Assembly: GCA_905206365.1 (NCBI GenBank)
Contig: CAJLHF010000044.1
Location: 1-17,161 of the forward strand
Direction of reading: 5' to 3'
From: an uncultured Sutterella sp.
Lineage (GTDB): Bacteria > Pseudomonadota > Gammaproteobacteria > Burkholderiales > Burkholderiaceae_F
Length of the DNA stretch: 17,161 nucleotides
The translations under genes and the position numbers were made by a program. The notes beneath the pieces were generated by a model, which worked only from the letters and a program-made list of their open reading frames with translations, searched no databases and was not told the origin of the DNA. Numbering within the stretch: position 1 is the first letter of the stretch; each line of letters opens with the position of its first letter. Of this stretch, positions 6,774-14,824 are shown one piece after another.

Positions 6774-7781
6774 ATGACGATCGAAACCAGCGAAAACTCC
6801 GTTGCCCGAGAAGCTCCTGCGGGCATCGCACTCTTTGAAAATGCCGCCTGGAGAGCCCGTAAGGAAGGAAAATCCCTCCCGACCGCAACGTGTGAAGCAC
6901 CCCGCGTGCTTCTCTTTGCGACCGGTTGGGCAACCGACGAGCGGCTTTTCGCGCCGTGGGCGAAGCGACTCGAAGCACTGAATTACCCCGCGGCGCTCGT
7001 CATCCTTTCGAACCCGCTCGCGGGTCGGACGGCCGACGCGTTTCTTGAGGCCGCTCGACCCCAAGCACATTCGACAACCGATGCGCCCGATTCCCTTTTC
7101 CGCCCCGACTGGCCCCTTTTCCGGGAACTTTCTCCCGAGCTCGATGAATTGCGTCGCGACGTGCCCGAAGCCCAGTGGACACTCGCAGGGTGGTCCTTCG
7201 GGGTGCGGTTCGTACTCGATCTTTGGCGCGCCCGCGAACGAATCTTCGGCAACGGTCTCCCGAATGCCGACACCTTCGAGCGACTCGTCTTTGCGGCGGG
7301 GTCTTTGACCCCCGTCGGTCGCACGGGGATTCCCGAAGCCGTTGCGAAGCTCACGCTCTCGACCCTTTCCGCGGAGTCGCTCAGTACCTTCTTCGTGCGC
7401 GTCACGGAAGGGCACGGTGCGTGGAACGACGTCGTCACGAACCCCGACTTTCCGGGCTTTACCGCGGAAGATCGTCCCGACGTCCCGAAAGCCGCGGAAG
7501 AGCTTCGGGCCTTTGCGGGTCTTCGAGACCCCTTGCCCGAACTCGCCCGCGAAGCCGCGAGCTTCCCCGGCGAAATCCGCGTCGTCATCCCGAAGCGCGA
7601 TCGGATCGTCCCCGTCGCAGCGCAGGAACGATCCGCCAAGGCCCTCTGCGAAGCGTCTCTCGCGGCAGGTCGCGCCGAACCCCGCATCCTTCGCACGGAC
7701 GAACCCCACGGGACCTTCGAAGGGCTCACTGCGACCGTCTTCGACGCGGCCTTCGGCTCCGTCGAATCCCCGATCCGTTGA
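6774..7781 (+). CDS. bioG: Pimeloyl-ACP methyl ester esterase, BioG type (DUF452)
   Basis: BioG is an alpha/beta-hydrolase that removes the methyl group from pimeloyl-ACP methyl ester, ending the BioC-initiated pimelate pathway. It replaces BioH in many bacteria. The assignment rests on the N-terminal LLFATGWATDERLF, the nucleophile elbow LAGWSFGVRF (Ser141), and the BioG-specific stretch GRTGIPEAVAKLTLSTL followed by FFVR. VIPKRDRIVP supplies Asp276, and DEPHGTFEG supplies His312. With the ATG at 6774 the protein has 335 residues, well above the roughly 215 I remember for Haemophilus BioG. Extra sequence lies between the N-terminal strand and the serine elbow and near the C-terminal third. 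A GTG at 6750 would add eight residues. CGGAA 9 bases before 6774 is a weak ribosome binding site. It lies between bioF and bioC, which supports the call. Confidence 0.87.
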   Translation: MTIETSENSVAREAPAGIALFENAAWRARKEGKSLPTATCEAPRVLLFATGWATDERLFAPWAKRLEALNYPAALVILSNPLAGRTADAFLEAARPQAHSTTDAPDSLFRPDWPLFRELSPELDELRRDVPEAQWTLAGWSFGVRFVLDLWRARERIFGNGLPNADTFERLVFAAGSLTPVGRTGIPEAVAKLTLSTLSAESLSTFFVRVTEGHGAWNDVVTNPDFPGFTAEDRPDVPKAAEELRAFAGLRDPLPELAREAASFPGEIRVVIPKRDRIVPVAAQERSAKALCEASLAAGRAEPRILRTDEPHGTFEGLTATVFDAAFGSVESPIR

Positions 7782-7814
7782 GCCTTTGCGTTCCCTTTTC
7801 CGAAAGCCCCGCCG

Positions 7815-8759
7815 ATGACGAAAGTCCGTCTTGCCGAAGAGTCCCGCCACGCCCGCGCGTTCGAACGCGCGGCCCGCACCTACCACGACGCCTCGCGCCT
7901 GCAGGCGGAGGCCGCACGGCGACTTGCGGACCTGTGGCCGCTCTCGGATGCGTTGTGCGCGAATACCGTACGCTCGTCGCCCCTTCGGATCCTTGAGGCG
8001 GGGGCCGGTACGGGCCACCTTACGGCGGCGCTCGTTCAAAAGTTCCTTTCCGCAAAATCCGTTCTCGACGCACCGGATTCCGCTCGACTTCACCTCACGG
8101 TGACGGACCTCTCGTCCGCCATGCTCGAGGAGGCCCGTCGGCGCCTCGCCGCAACGTTCGGAGACGAACTTGCCCGAGATCTCGCCTTTCTTATCGCGGC
8201 TGCCGAAGCGCTTCCCCGCATCCCCGAAGTCCGTACGGGAGCCCCCTACGACCTCATCGCGGCCGCATCCGTTTTGCAGTGGGTGGCGGACCCCGCAACG
8301 CTCTTTCGCGAGTGGGCGGACCTCTTGCGACCGGGCGGGTACCTCCTCGTTTCCGTCTTCGGCCCCGACAACCTGCGTGAAATCCGGACGCTTTCGGGCG
8401 GGGGCCTTCCCGCGCCCGAACCCGACGCGTGGGAGTCGATCCTCGGGCCCGGGTACGAACTCGTGGCGCTTCAGTGCGACACGATCGTCGAACGTTACCC
8501 GACGCCTAGGGCCGTACTCGCACAGTTGCGCGCTACGGGCGTGAACGGCCTCCCCGCAAACGCGCATTCGGATGACAAAACAAATTGCGACGCGTCGGAC
8601 GATGCCGCTTTCGCCCCCTACCCCGCCCGGACGCTTCGCACCCGTGCGGGTCTTGCCGCTTGGGAAGCCGCCTACCGCGAGCGATTCTCGGACACGGACG
8701 GGCGCGTCACGCTGACGTGGACCCCGGTGCGATTCCTCGCGCGTCGAGTCAGGAGCTGA
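7815..8759 (+). CDS. bioC: Malonyl-ACP O-methyltransferase
   Basis: BioC transfers a methyl group from SAM to the free carboxyl of malonyl-ACP, disguising it so fatty-acid synthase can extend it to pimeloyl-ACP methyl ester. The 314 residues show the BioC N terminus FERAARTYHDASRLQAEAARRL (about 16-37). The class I methyltransferase motif ILEAGAGTGHLT (about 59-70), the acidic TDLSSAMLEEAR, SVLQWVADPATLF and the BioC-type VFGPDNLREIRTL follow. The C-terminal part has the RATGVNGL motif common in BioC. Length is somewhat above the E. coli 251, partly from insertions near 80-92 and 240-258. The ATG at 7815 has only a weak GAAAG upstream. It is the last gene of the bio block, 33 bases after bioG. 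I see no clear intrinsic terminator behind it. Confidence 0.93.
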   Translation: MTKVRLAEESRHARAFERAARTYHDASRLQAEAARRLADLWPLSDALCANTVRSSPLRILEAGAGTGHLTAALVQKFLSAKSVLDAPDSARLHLTVTDLSSAMLEEARRRLAATFGDELARDLAFLIAAAEALPRIPEVRTGAPYDLIAAASVLQWVADPATLFREWADLLRPGGYLLVSVFGPDNLREIRTLSGGGLPAPEPDAWESILGPGYELVALQCDTIVERYPTPRAVLAQLRATGVNGLPANAHSDDKTNCDASDDAAFAPYPARTLRTRAGLAAWEAAYRERFSDTDGRVTLTWTPVRFLARRVRS

Positions 8760-9199
8760 CGTCGTCCGACACTCTCCGGCAACCCCTCCATCGACAGTTC
8801 CGTCCCCCCTCCTCCGTCACTTCGACACCGCCTGAGGGACGCTTTCCAAAGCCCGTCATCCTCGCTTCAAGGTTGCGTCAGCATCGTTTCGTCAGCGCCT
8901 GAGGGTCGGAATTTGCCTCCGGATACCCTATTCGCGCATCATCCGTTCGTCTGTTTCGATCCCTAAGGCCTACCGCCGCTTCCTCCCCTCTTGCCGAAAA
9001 CTCTTCGATTTTTCGAGGCGAAACGGCCGTCACGGTACCTCGCCCGAAGAAATTCGGATTTTCGGAGCCTCAAATATAGGTGTTTTCCCGCAAATTTCTT
9101 CCTTTTTGAACCCGGTTCCCATCGGCAGAATGCGCATCTGAAATTTTTCCCACGACCCCCTCGGGGGCTCGCACAGAAGACACAGGAACAGGAGTTACC
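8760..9199 (+). promoter_or_regulatory. Intergenic region upstream of fadL
   Basis: 440 bases without a supported gene. A plausible promoter for the channel gene is TTCGGA (9053-9058), a 16-base spacer and TATAGG (9075-9080), which would give a leader of about 110 bases. The leader carries a small CCCC-CTCG-GGGG hairpin (9156-9167) about 20 bases before the AGGAG site. The 10-mer CGCCTGAGGG occurs at 8829-8838 and 8896-8905. No terminator for bioC is evident. Confidence 0.4.
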
Positions 9200-10531
9200 G
9201 TGAAGAACACCACCTTCAAGCTCGCTGCGGTCGCCGTTGCGGCCGCTTCCGCTCTCGCCGGTCAGGCTTACGCCGCGGGTTTCATGCTCACCGAACAGTC
9301 CGTCGCCGGTCTCGGCCGCTCGTACGCCGGTATCGGCGTGGACGGTACCGACATCTCGGGCGTCTACTACAACCCCGCGACGATGACCCTTCACAAGGGC
9401 ACGATTCTGCAGGCGGGCTTCATCGGGATCGGCCTCAACCTCGACTACGCGGGCAACGACGGCACGACCGAAAACGGTCGCGAAAAGAGCCAGGCGATTC
9501 CCCACGGCTACCTCCTTCATCAGATCAACGACTCGACCTGGTTCGGTCTCGCGATGACCGTTCCCTTCGGCATGGGTACCGAATTCGGCGACGACTGGTC
9601 GCAGGCCGATCACGGCATTTCCGCTCAGATTCTCACGTTCGACTTCAACCCGAACGTCGCCTGGAAGGCTTCCGAAAAACTGAGCTTCGGTGCGGGCGTC
9701 TCCGTTCAGTACGCTTCCGCCGACCTCACGAAGAAGACCTACCTCGCCGATACGGCCGAAGGCAAAAAGAATGGCGGCTCCGCGGTCTTCGGTCTCTCGT
9801 CCGTTCGCTCGGAAATCGACGCCGACAGCATCGCCTGGGGTTGGAACGTGGGCATGATGTGGTCGCCCCTTGAAAACCTCCGCTTCGGTCTCTCATACCG
9901 CTCGAAAGTGAAGCACGACGCGGACGGCGATCTGACGATCGATGAAGCCAGTCTCGACACGACTGCCCCGATTACCGGCAAGGCTCCCAACGATACGGCG
10001 CTCGCCGGCATGCTCGGACAATTGGGTGTCTACGGCGAGCTCCCGGGCTCGGCCGTGGTCTCGGCTCCCGCCTGGGCGATGGCGACCGTCGCCTGGGACG
10101 TGAACAACCTCCTGAGCCTCTACGGTACGTTCCGCTGGACCGACTGGTCGTCCTTCGACAAGCTCGACATCGAGTCGAAGGGTTCGACCATGACCACCAT
10201 CAAGAACAACTGGCGCGACACCTACCTCACCTCGCTCGGTGCGGATCTGCGCGTCACCGACCGCTGGACCCTGCGCGGCGGCGTCGCCTACGAAACGTCC
10301 CCGATCGCGACGAAGGAATACCGTACGGCCATCATTCCGGACGCGGACCGCTGGTGGTTCTCCGTGGGTTCGTCCTACAAGATTTCGGAAAACATGATCG
10401 CCGACGTGGGCTTCGCTCACCTGCACGGCGTGCACGAACGTTCGCTCTACGACGCAAACGGCCAGGAAGTGGGTAAGTTCCGCAAGCTCGACGCCTACCT
10501 CCTCGGCGCTCAGCTCCAGTACAAGTTCTGA
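9200..10531 (+). CDS. OMPP1/FadL/TodX family outer-membrane channel
   Basis: A 443-residue outer-membrane beta-barrel that lets hydrophobic compounds (long-chain fatty acids in E. coli FadL, aromatics in TodX-type members) cross the outer membrane. It begins with a signal peptide (residues 1-25, cut after AYA). The mature N terminus AGFMLTEQSVAGLGRSYAG, with the following YYNPATM, matches the FadL plug signature (AGFQLNE..GLGRAYSG...NPA). Alternating aromatic beta strands fill the rest, ending in a terminal Phe (QLQYKF) as expected for barrel assembly. The GTG start at 9200 is chosen for the AGGAG 5 bases upstream and the correct signal peptide. The gene is monocistronic, with its own promoter region and a strong terminator at 10639-10670. 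The substrate is unknown; adjacency to a periplasmic molybdoenzyme makes a shared hydrophobic substrate possible but unproven. Confidence 0.92.
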   Translation: MKNTTFKLAAVAVAAASALAGQAYAAGFMLTEQSVAGLGRSYAGIGVDGTDISGVYYNPATMTLHKGTILQAGFIGIGLNLDYAGNDGTTENGREKSQAIPHGYLLHQINDSTWFGLAMTVPFGMGTEFGDDWSQADHGISAQILTFDFNPNVAWKASEKLSFGAGVSVQYASADLTKKTYLADTAEGKKNGGSAVFGLSSVRSEIDADSIAWGWNVGMMWSPLENLRFGLSYRSKVKHDADGDLTIDEASLDTTAPITGKAPNDTALAGMLGQLGVYGELPGSAVVSAPAWAMATVAWDVNNLLSLYGTFRWTDWSSFDKLDIESKGSTMTTIKNNWRDTYLTSLGADLRVTDRWTLRGGVAYETSPIATKEYRTAIIPDADRWWFSVGSSYKISENMIADVGFAHLHGVHERSLYDANGQEVGKFRKLDAYLLGAQLQYKF

Positions 10532-10939
10532 TGATTTCGCGAGACGCTCCCGAAATCAAGGGGTAAGCAATTTCGAGCGAGCGCCTCGCACGCACGATCG
10601 TCAACGCACAGCGTTCTTCACGTGTCCAACCACGTGTTGGGTCGGAAGGTCAGCCTTCCGACCCTTTTTTCATCCTATTTTTCCTCCGGTTTCCCTTGCC
10701 CGATTCTCCACGCGCTGTTCCAAAAACGCATATCGGTTGTGTTTTCTTCTTCCATTTACGCGACCGATCTTTTTTCGCGCAAACGTTGACGGAAACGAAT
10801 CTCATTCCGGTGCCCTATCGATGGACGGAACCCGAATGGTCCTCCGAAACACCCTTTCCTATGATGAACTTGAGGACCGTCGCGCCGCGAACCGCACCGC
10901 GGGCGGCGTGCGATCCCCGCGATTTTGGAGGTTTCTTTT
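10532..10939 (+). promoter_or_regulatory. Intergenic region between fadL and the molybdoenzyme operon
   Basis: 408 bases: the fadL terminator, then a pyrimidine-rich stretch and a probable promoter region for the molybdoenzyme. TATGAT at 10860-10865 is a good -10 box but lacks a recognisable -35. TTGACG at 10786-10791 is too far from it. No supported ORF. The region closes with GGAGG (10927-10931), 8 bases before the ATG. Confidence 0.45.
10639..10670 (+). terminator. Rho-independent terminator of the FadL-family gene
   Basis: Perfect 11-bp arms GGGTCGGAAGG (10639-10649) and CCTTCCGACCC (10654-10664) enclose a TCAG loop and are followed by TTTTTT. It is the strongest plus-strand terminator in the window and separates the channel gene from the molybdoenzyme operon. 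Confidence 0.95.
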
Positions 10940-13153
10940 ATGAGTACGAACCTTTCTCGCCGATCCTTCCTCACGGGCGTCGGCGCCGCGGCGGGTGCGG
11001 GCTTTGCCGAATCGCTCTTCGTACCGTCGGCCTCGGCCGCCGAGACGACCGACACCGAATGGACGGGCTACAGCATCTGCGACTCGTGCAATCACATGCC
11101 GATGTGCGGCGTCAAATACGACGTGCGCAGCAATACCGTGATCCGCATCCATAACTGGGGCGAGCACCCGAACCACTTCCTCTGCTCGAAGGGGCTCTCG
11201 ACCCTGCAGCGCCTCTACAACCCGAATCGTTTGCTCTATCCCATGAAGCGCACGAATCCCAAGGGATCGAAAGACCCGGGTTGGGTGCGCATCGGCTGGG
11301 ACGAAGCGATTCGCACGATCGCCGAAAACCTCACGCGCATCAAGGAAAAGGACGGCGCCGACAAGGTGCTCTTCTATTGCGGCGACCCGAAAGAACCCCG
11401 TCCTCCCGTCATGCGTCTTGCGCGCTACTTCGGCTCGCCCAACTACGCATGCGAAAGTTCCGCAGCCTGCAACCTCGCCTACGTGCACGCGCTCGAACTC
11501 ACCTGGGGGTGGGAAATCGCGGGCGGTCCGAGCCCGAAGACGAAGTGCCTGATGATCGTCGGCAAGAACGGTTCCTGGTCCTCGCCCCACGGGTTCTTCA
11601 AAGGCCTTCTCGCGCAGAAGGCTCGCGGCATGAAGCTTATCGTCGTCGATCCGCGACGCACGAAGGTCGCCGAACAGGCGGACATCCATCTGCAGTTGCG
11701 TCCGGGCACGGACGGGGCGCTCGCCTGGGGCATGATTCGCGTGCTCGTCAAGGAAGGTCTCGTCAACAAGCCCTTCGTTGACAAATGGTGTTCGGGTTAC
11801 GAAGAAGTCGTCAAATACTGCGAAACCTTCACGCCCGAATACGTCGAAAAGGAAACGGGCGTCAAAGCGGAACTCGTCGTGGAAGCCGCGCGCATGTTCG
11901 CCGACGGTCCTTCGGGCATGATGCTCCCCGGTCAGTCGATCCCGCACCAGCACAACGGCTGCAACAACGTGCGCGCGATGTCGCTCCTGATGGCGCTCAC
12001 GGGTTGGGTGGACGTTCCGGGCGCTTCGAGCTTTGCCAATTGGCCCGAGGACTACATCCGCTGGGACGAAGGCTACACGCGGAGCTTTATCGATCAGAAG
12101 TGGTTCAATCAACCTGAAAACAAGATGATCCGCATCGACCGCGAGTTCGCGCCGGTCTGGAACGAAATGCAGGTCCTTTGCAGCCCCAACATGCTTCCCG
12201 AAATGGTCAAAGCGGGACGCATCAAGGCCTTCTGCGGCTGGGGCGCGAACCTTCTCATTTGGCCTTCGCCCGCCGAATATCAGGAAGCGGTCCGGAACCT
12301 CGAATTCTCGTTTGCGACGGACTATTTCTACCGCGACGAAACCCACCACGACATGGACCTCGTGCTCCCCGCCGCGATGAATTTCGAGCGCCATGCGCCC
12401 TTCGGCGTCCACGGCCGTGCCGTCTCCGTGCGCACCCCGGTGAAGCCCCTCGGCGAAGCGTGGGAAGACTGGAAGATCGCGCTCACGATCGGGTCGGTTC
12501 TCTGCGGCGAAGAGCTCTTCTTCGGCGGCGATCCCGTGAAGGCGTGCGACTCGATTCTCAACGGTTGGGGGACGAGCTATGCCGAGCGGCAAAAGATGCT
12601 TCCCGCCGTGAAGGTCTGCGAATGGTTCCCGCCTCAGCAGACGGAAAAGTACGCGAAGGGCACCCTGCGCTACGACGGAAAGCCCGGTTTCCGCACCCCG
12701 ACGGGCAAGATCGAGCTCGTCTCGACCGTGCAGGCCAAACACGGCTTCCCGGGCCTTCCCGAGTACGTCCCCGCGCCGCAGCCCGACGCGAAATGGCCTT
12801 TGAAGCTTGTGAACGGCACGCGCCGCGCCTACATCACGCATTCGAAGACCCGTTCGGACCAGCCCTACCTTCTTGAAATCGAACCCGAGTCGACGGTCAA
12901 CATCCATCCGAAGGATGCCGAACGTCGCGGCATTCGCGAAGGGGACCGCATCTGGATCACCTCGCCCTACTACAAGGGCAAGGTCCGCGCCGTGGCGCGC
13001 GTCACGATTCTCGCGCGCGAAGGCATCGTCGACGCGCAGTACGGCTGGCGGGGCGATCAGGAAACGCAGGTCCTCATTCCGCGCAAGAACTGGGACCCGA
13101 TTTCGGGCTATCCCGCCTTCAACGACGTGTGCGTCGAAATCACGAAGGCCTGA
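10940..13153 (+). CDS. Tat-exported molybdopterin (bisPGD) oxidoreductase, catalytic subunit
   Basis: A 737-residue member of the DMSO-reductase superfamily. It carries a twin-arginine signal (SRRSFLTG, Arg7-Arg8, with an Ala-rich core ending near SASA), so it folds with cofactor and is exported to the periplasm. An N-terminal [4Fe-4S] site has Cys47, Cys50, Cys56 and Cys82, a Cx2Cx5C spacing instead of the common Cx2Cx3C. FGSPNYACESSAAC ends in Cys177, the probable Mo/W ligand. KLIVVDPRRTKVAEQADIHLQLRPGTDGAL and LTGWVDVPGAS are pterin-binding regions. The C-terminal cap domain includes VNIHPKDAERRGIREGDRIWI. General resemblance is to the polysulfide/thiosulfate reductase, acetylene hydratase and gut catechol dehydroxylase branch; I cannot choose a substrate. 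The start at ATG 10940 has GGAGG 8 bases upstream. The ferredoxin gene follows after 12 bases. Confidence 0.93.
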   Translation: MSTNLSRRSFLTGVGAAAGAGFAESLFVPSASAAETTDTEWTGYSICDSCNHMPMCGVKYDVRSNTVIRIHNWGEHPNHFLCSKGLSTLQRLYNPNRLLYPMKRTNPKGSKDPGWVRIGWDEAIRTIAENLTRIKEKDGADKVLFYCGDPKEPRPPVMRLARYFGSPNYACESSAACNLAYVHALELTWGWEIAGGPSPKTKCLMIVGKNGSWSSPHGFFKGLLAQKARGMKLIVVDPRRTKVAEQADIHLQLRPGTDGALAWGMIRVLVKEGLVNKPFVDKWCSGYEEVVKYCETFTPEYVEKETGVKAELVVEAARMFADGPSGMMLPGQSIPHQHNGCNNVRAMSLLMALTGWVDVPGASSFANWPEDYIRWDEGYTRSFIDQKWFNQPENKMIRIDREFAPVWNEMQVLCSPNMLPEMVKAGRIKAFCGWGANLLIWPSPAEYQEAVRNLEFSFATDYFYRDETHHDMDLVLPAAMNFERHAPFGVHGRAVSVRTPVKPLGEAWEDWKIALTIGSVLCGEELFFGGDPVKACDSILNGWGTSYAERQKMLPAVKVCEWFPPQQTEKYAKGTLRYDGKPGFRTPTGKIELVSTVQAKHGFPGLPEYVPAPQPDAKWPLKLVNGTRRAYITHSKTRSDQPYLLEIEPESTVNIHPKDAERRGIREGDRIWITSPYYKGKVRAVARVTILAREGIVDAQYGWRGDQETQVLIPRKNWDPISGYPAFNDVCVEITKA

Positions 13154-13165
13154 CGGGAGGGAATC

Positions 13166-13801
13166 ATGAGCAAATTCGGCATCATCGTCGACATCGACAA
13201 GTGTGTGGGCTGTCACGCCTGCGCGATCGCGTGCAAGGAAGAAAATCAGGTCGCGCCCGGGATCTTCTACGAACGCGTGCACCGGAGCGAAAACGTCGCC
13301 GCGAACGTCGTCAACTACTTCCGCGTCTCCTGCATGCATTGCGACAATCCCGCATGCATGAAGGTCTGCCCGGCAAAAGCGATTTCAAAGGGCCCCGCGG
13401 GCGAAGTTCTCGTCGACGCGAAAAAGTGCATCGGCTGCAAGATGTGCCTTGCCGCCTGCCCCTACGGCGCGCCGCAATTCAACACCGAAGGCCGTACGAG
13501 CTACTTCGGCGACAAGGTGCCGCTCGTCGAGCGGCCGCTTGAAGCCTGGCAGCACCACCCGGCGGGCAAAGCCGAGCACTGCACGCTCTGCACGCATCGG
13601 ACCTCCAAGGGCGGGATCCCCGCCTGCGTCGAAGTATGCGGGATCGGCGCCCTCACCTTCGTCGACTACGAGAACCCGACCGAGGCCGCGAAGGCCCTGA
13701 TCGCGAAGGCGCGCCCCATGAACGCCGCCGCGGGAACGGAACCGAAAATCCGCTACATCGCCAAGAATATGGACGTCGAAGCCTTCGAGCCCAAGGTCTG
13801 A
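13166..13801 (+). CDS. Four-cluster ferredoxin-like electron-transfer subunit (DmsB/NrfC/PsrB type)
   Basis: A 211-residue iron-sulfur protein that should pass electrons to or from the molybdoenzyme. It has four cysteine groups: Cys13/16/19/23 (CVGCHACAIAC), Cys56/59/64/68 (CMHCDNPACMKVC), Cys88/91/94/98 (CIGCKMCLAACPYG) and Cys139/142/154/158 (CTLC...CVEVC). This is the four-[4Fe-4S] pattern of DmsB/PsrB subunits. No signal peptide is present, so it is presumably exported bound to the Tat-tagged catalytic subunit, as is known for this family. GGGAGGG lies 4 bases before the ATG, and only 12 bases separate it from the upstream stop, so the two are almost certainly co-translated. No membrane anchor (DmsC, NrfD or PsrC type) follows; the operon ends at the 13912-13935 terminator. 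Identification is strong, partners are inferred. Confidence 0.95.
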   Translation: MSKFGIIVDIDKCVGCHACAIACKEENQVAPGIFYERVHRSENVAANVVNYFRVSCMHCDNPACMKVCPAKAISKGPAGEVLVDAKKCIGCKMCLAACPYGAPQFNTEGRTSYFGDKVPLVERPLEAWQHHPAGKAEHCTLCTHRTSKGGIPACVEVCGIGALTFVDYENPTEAAKALIAKARPMNAAAGTEPKIRYIAKNMDVEAFEPKV

Positions 13802-13911
13802 CAACTCGGCAGCACATCCTCCGCCGCCGGTTCCGTTCGGGGACGCGAGTTCGCTCGAGCATCGTCGCATCGGAACCGACTGTTCGAGGTTTCCGTGAAA
13901 CACCCTAAATA

Positions 13912-13935
13912 AAAACCCCGCTCGTGCGGGGTTTT
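13912..13935. terminator. Bidirectional terminator between the ferredoxin and torD-like genes
   Basis: AAAACCCCGC-TCGT-GCGGGGTTTT is a fully complementary 10-bp stem with a tetraloop, with T-runs on the plus side (TTTTCTTTTATT) and on the minus side (TTTTTATTT). It serves the convergent operons on both strands. Confidence 0.93.
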
Positions 13936-14037
13936 CTTTTATTCGTTTCCGTTGACGGAAGCCCTTCCGGAACACCGTCCGTCGGACTCCCGATCTCAAA
14001 ACTCGTTCGGGGCGCACTCGACACGCGCGCACGACAC

Positions 14038-14604
14038 TCAGCGTTCGTCCTGCAGCCGATCGAGCGTTTTCAGGAAGCCCTCCGCCACCGTACGGTAGAT
14101 CCGCGCGTCGGGGCGCTTCGCAAGCTGCGCCGCCACGGCAGGCACCCACTTGGCGGGGTGATTCGCCGCAAAGGCGCGCGCCGCACCCCAGGCGCCCTTT
14201 TCGATCGAGACCGCGAGGAATGCGGCCGTCATGCCGAGGTGGTCGTCGGGAATGCCCGAGTCGGGCGGAACCGCCAGACCCGCCGCCGCATAAGCGCGAC
14301 GGCACTCGAACTGCGCTTCCTGACACACAAGCCGCAGGGGACTCGTCCAGGCGCTCTCGCAGAGCGACACCGTCTCCGGACCCACGCCGAGAAAGAGCCG
14401 CGCGTATTCCTTTTGGAGTTCGGCGGAACTCAAGGGAAAAGGCGGCTTCAATCCGAGCACGTCGACGAGACGTTGCAGTCCCTCGACCGCTCCCTCGGTT
14501 TCGGGCTTTAGCCAAAGCACCGCAAACGTATTGAAAAGCTCGACGAAAGGCGTCGGAGCACCGGATCGGTCGGGAGCCGTCGGCTCGGACTGCGCGCTGG
14601 TCAT
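14038..14604 (-). CDS. TorD/DmsD-family molybdoenzyme maturation chaperone
   Basis: A 188-residue, all-helical cytoplasmic protein of the TorD family. These proteins bind the Tat signal and apo-form of a specific molybdoenzyme, helping cofactor insertion and proofreading export. Family hallmarks are EYARLFLGVGPETVSLCESAWTS (about 58-80), and PDDHLGMTAAFLA, which corresponds to the family's ExxDHxxxEL-type helix. I choose ATG 14604, since AAGGA lies 7 bases upstream. An ATG at 14628 would add eight residues but lacks a good ribosome binding site. It converges on the molybdoenzyme-ferredoxin operon and shares its terminator, so the obvious client is that enzyme. Its promoter region is shared back to back with bioD. 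Family assignment is good; no symbol is given because the client is not TorA or DmsA. Confidence 0.88.
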   Translation of the reverse strand: MTSAQSEPTAPDRSGAPTPFVELFNTFAVLWLKPETEGAVEGLQRLVDVLGLKPPFPLSSAELQKEYARLFLGVGPETVSLCESAWTSPLRLVCQEAQFECRRAYAAAGLAVPPDSGIPDDHLGMTAAFLAVSIEKGAWGAARAFAANHPAKWVPAVAAQLAKRPDARIYRTVAEGFLKTLDRLQDER

Positions 14605-14824
14605 AGTATTATCCTTCGTGTTTTCCATTTTGTCCCGCGACTACGCTTCGTCGCTTTCGGCGTCGGCTCGAATTCGCGGACCCGGAGAGCATTGTTTTCG
14701 GAGCCGCCGCGCTCGGGTGCGGCCGCTCCGACTCTCCGCTTTCATGCTACTCCCCGAATCCCCGCGGCGCATGCGGATCTCCCCGACCCGCCTCGGGATA
14801 TTCCCGTATACCGACCGAACGATC

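Noticed and set aside
8829..8905. Repeated 10-mer CGCCTGAGGG between bioC and fadL
   Set aside because: Short, GC-rich and only two copies with unrelated flanks; could easily be chance.
10786..10799. FNR-like box TTGAC-N4-ACGAA upstream of the molybdoenzyme
   Set aside because: Only one half-site fits, and its distance to the TATGAT box (10860-10865) is unsuitable for class I or II activation.
10859..13339. 826-codon ORF antisense to the molybdoenzyme gene, and similar long antisense ORFs over bioA (3917-5362) and bioF-bioC (6492-8567)
   Set aside because: Long open frames opposite GC-rich genes are expected from codon bias. Their translations are Arg/Gly/His-rich with no motifs, while the sense strands encode clear enzymes.
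14531..14824. Upstream extension of the bioD reading frame
   Set aside because: It overlaps the torD-like gene start on the other strand and shows no BioD homology; the BioD domain begins shortly after the ATG at 14825.
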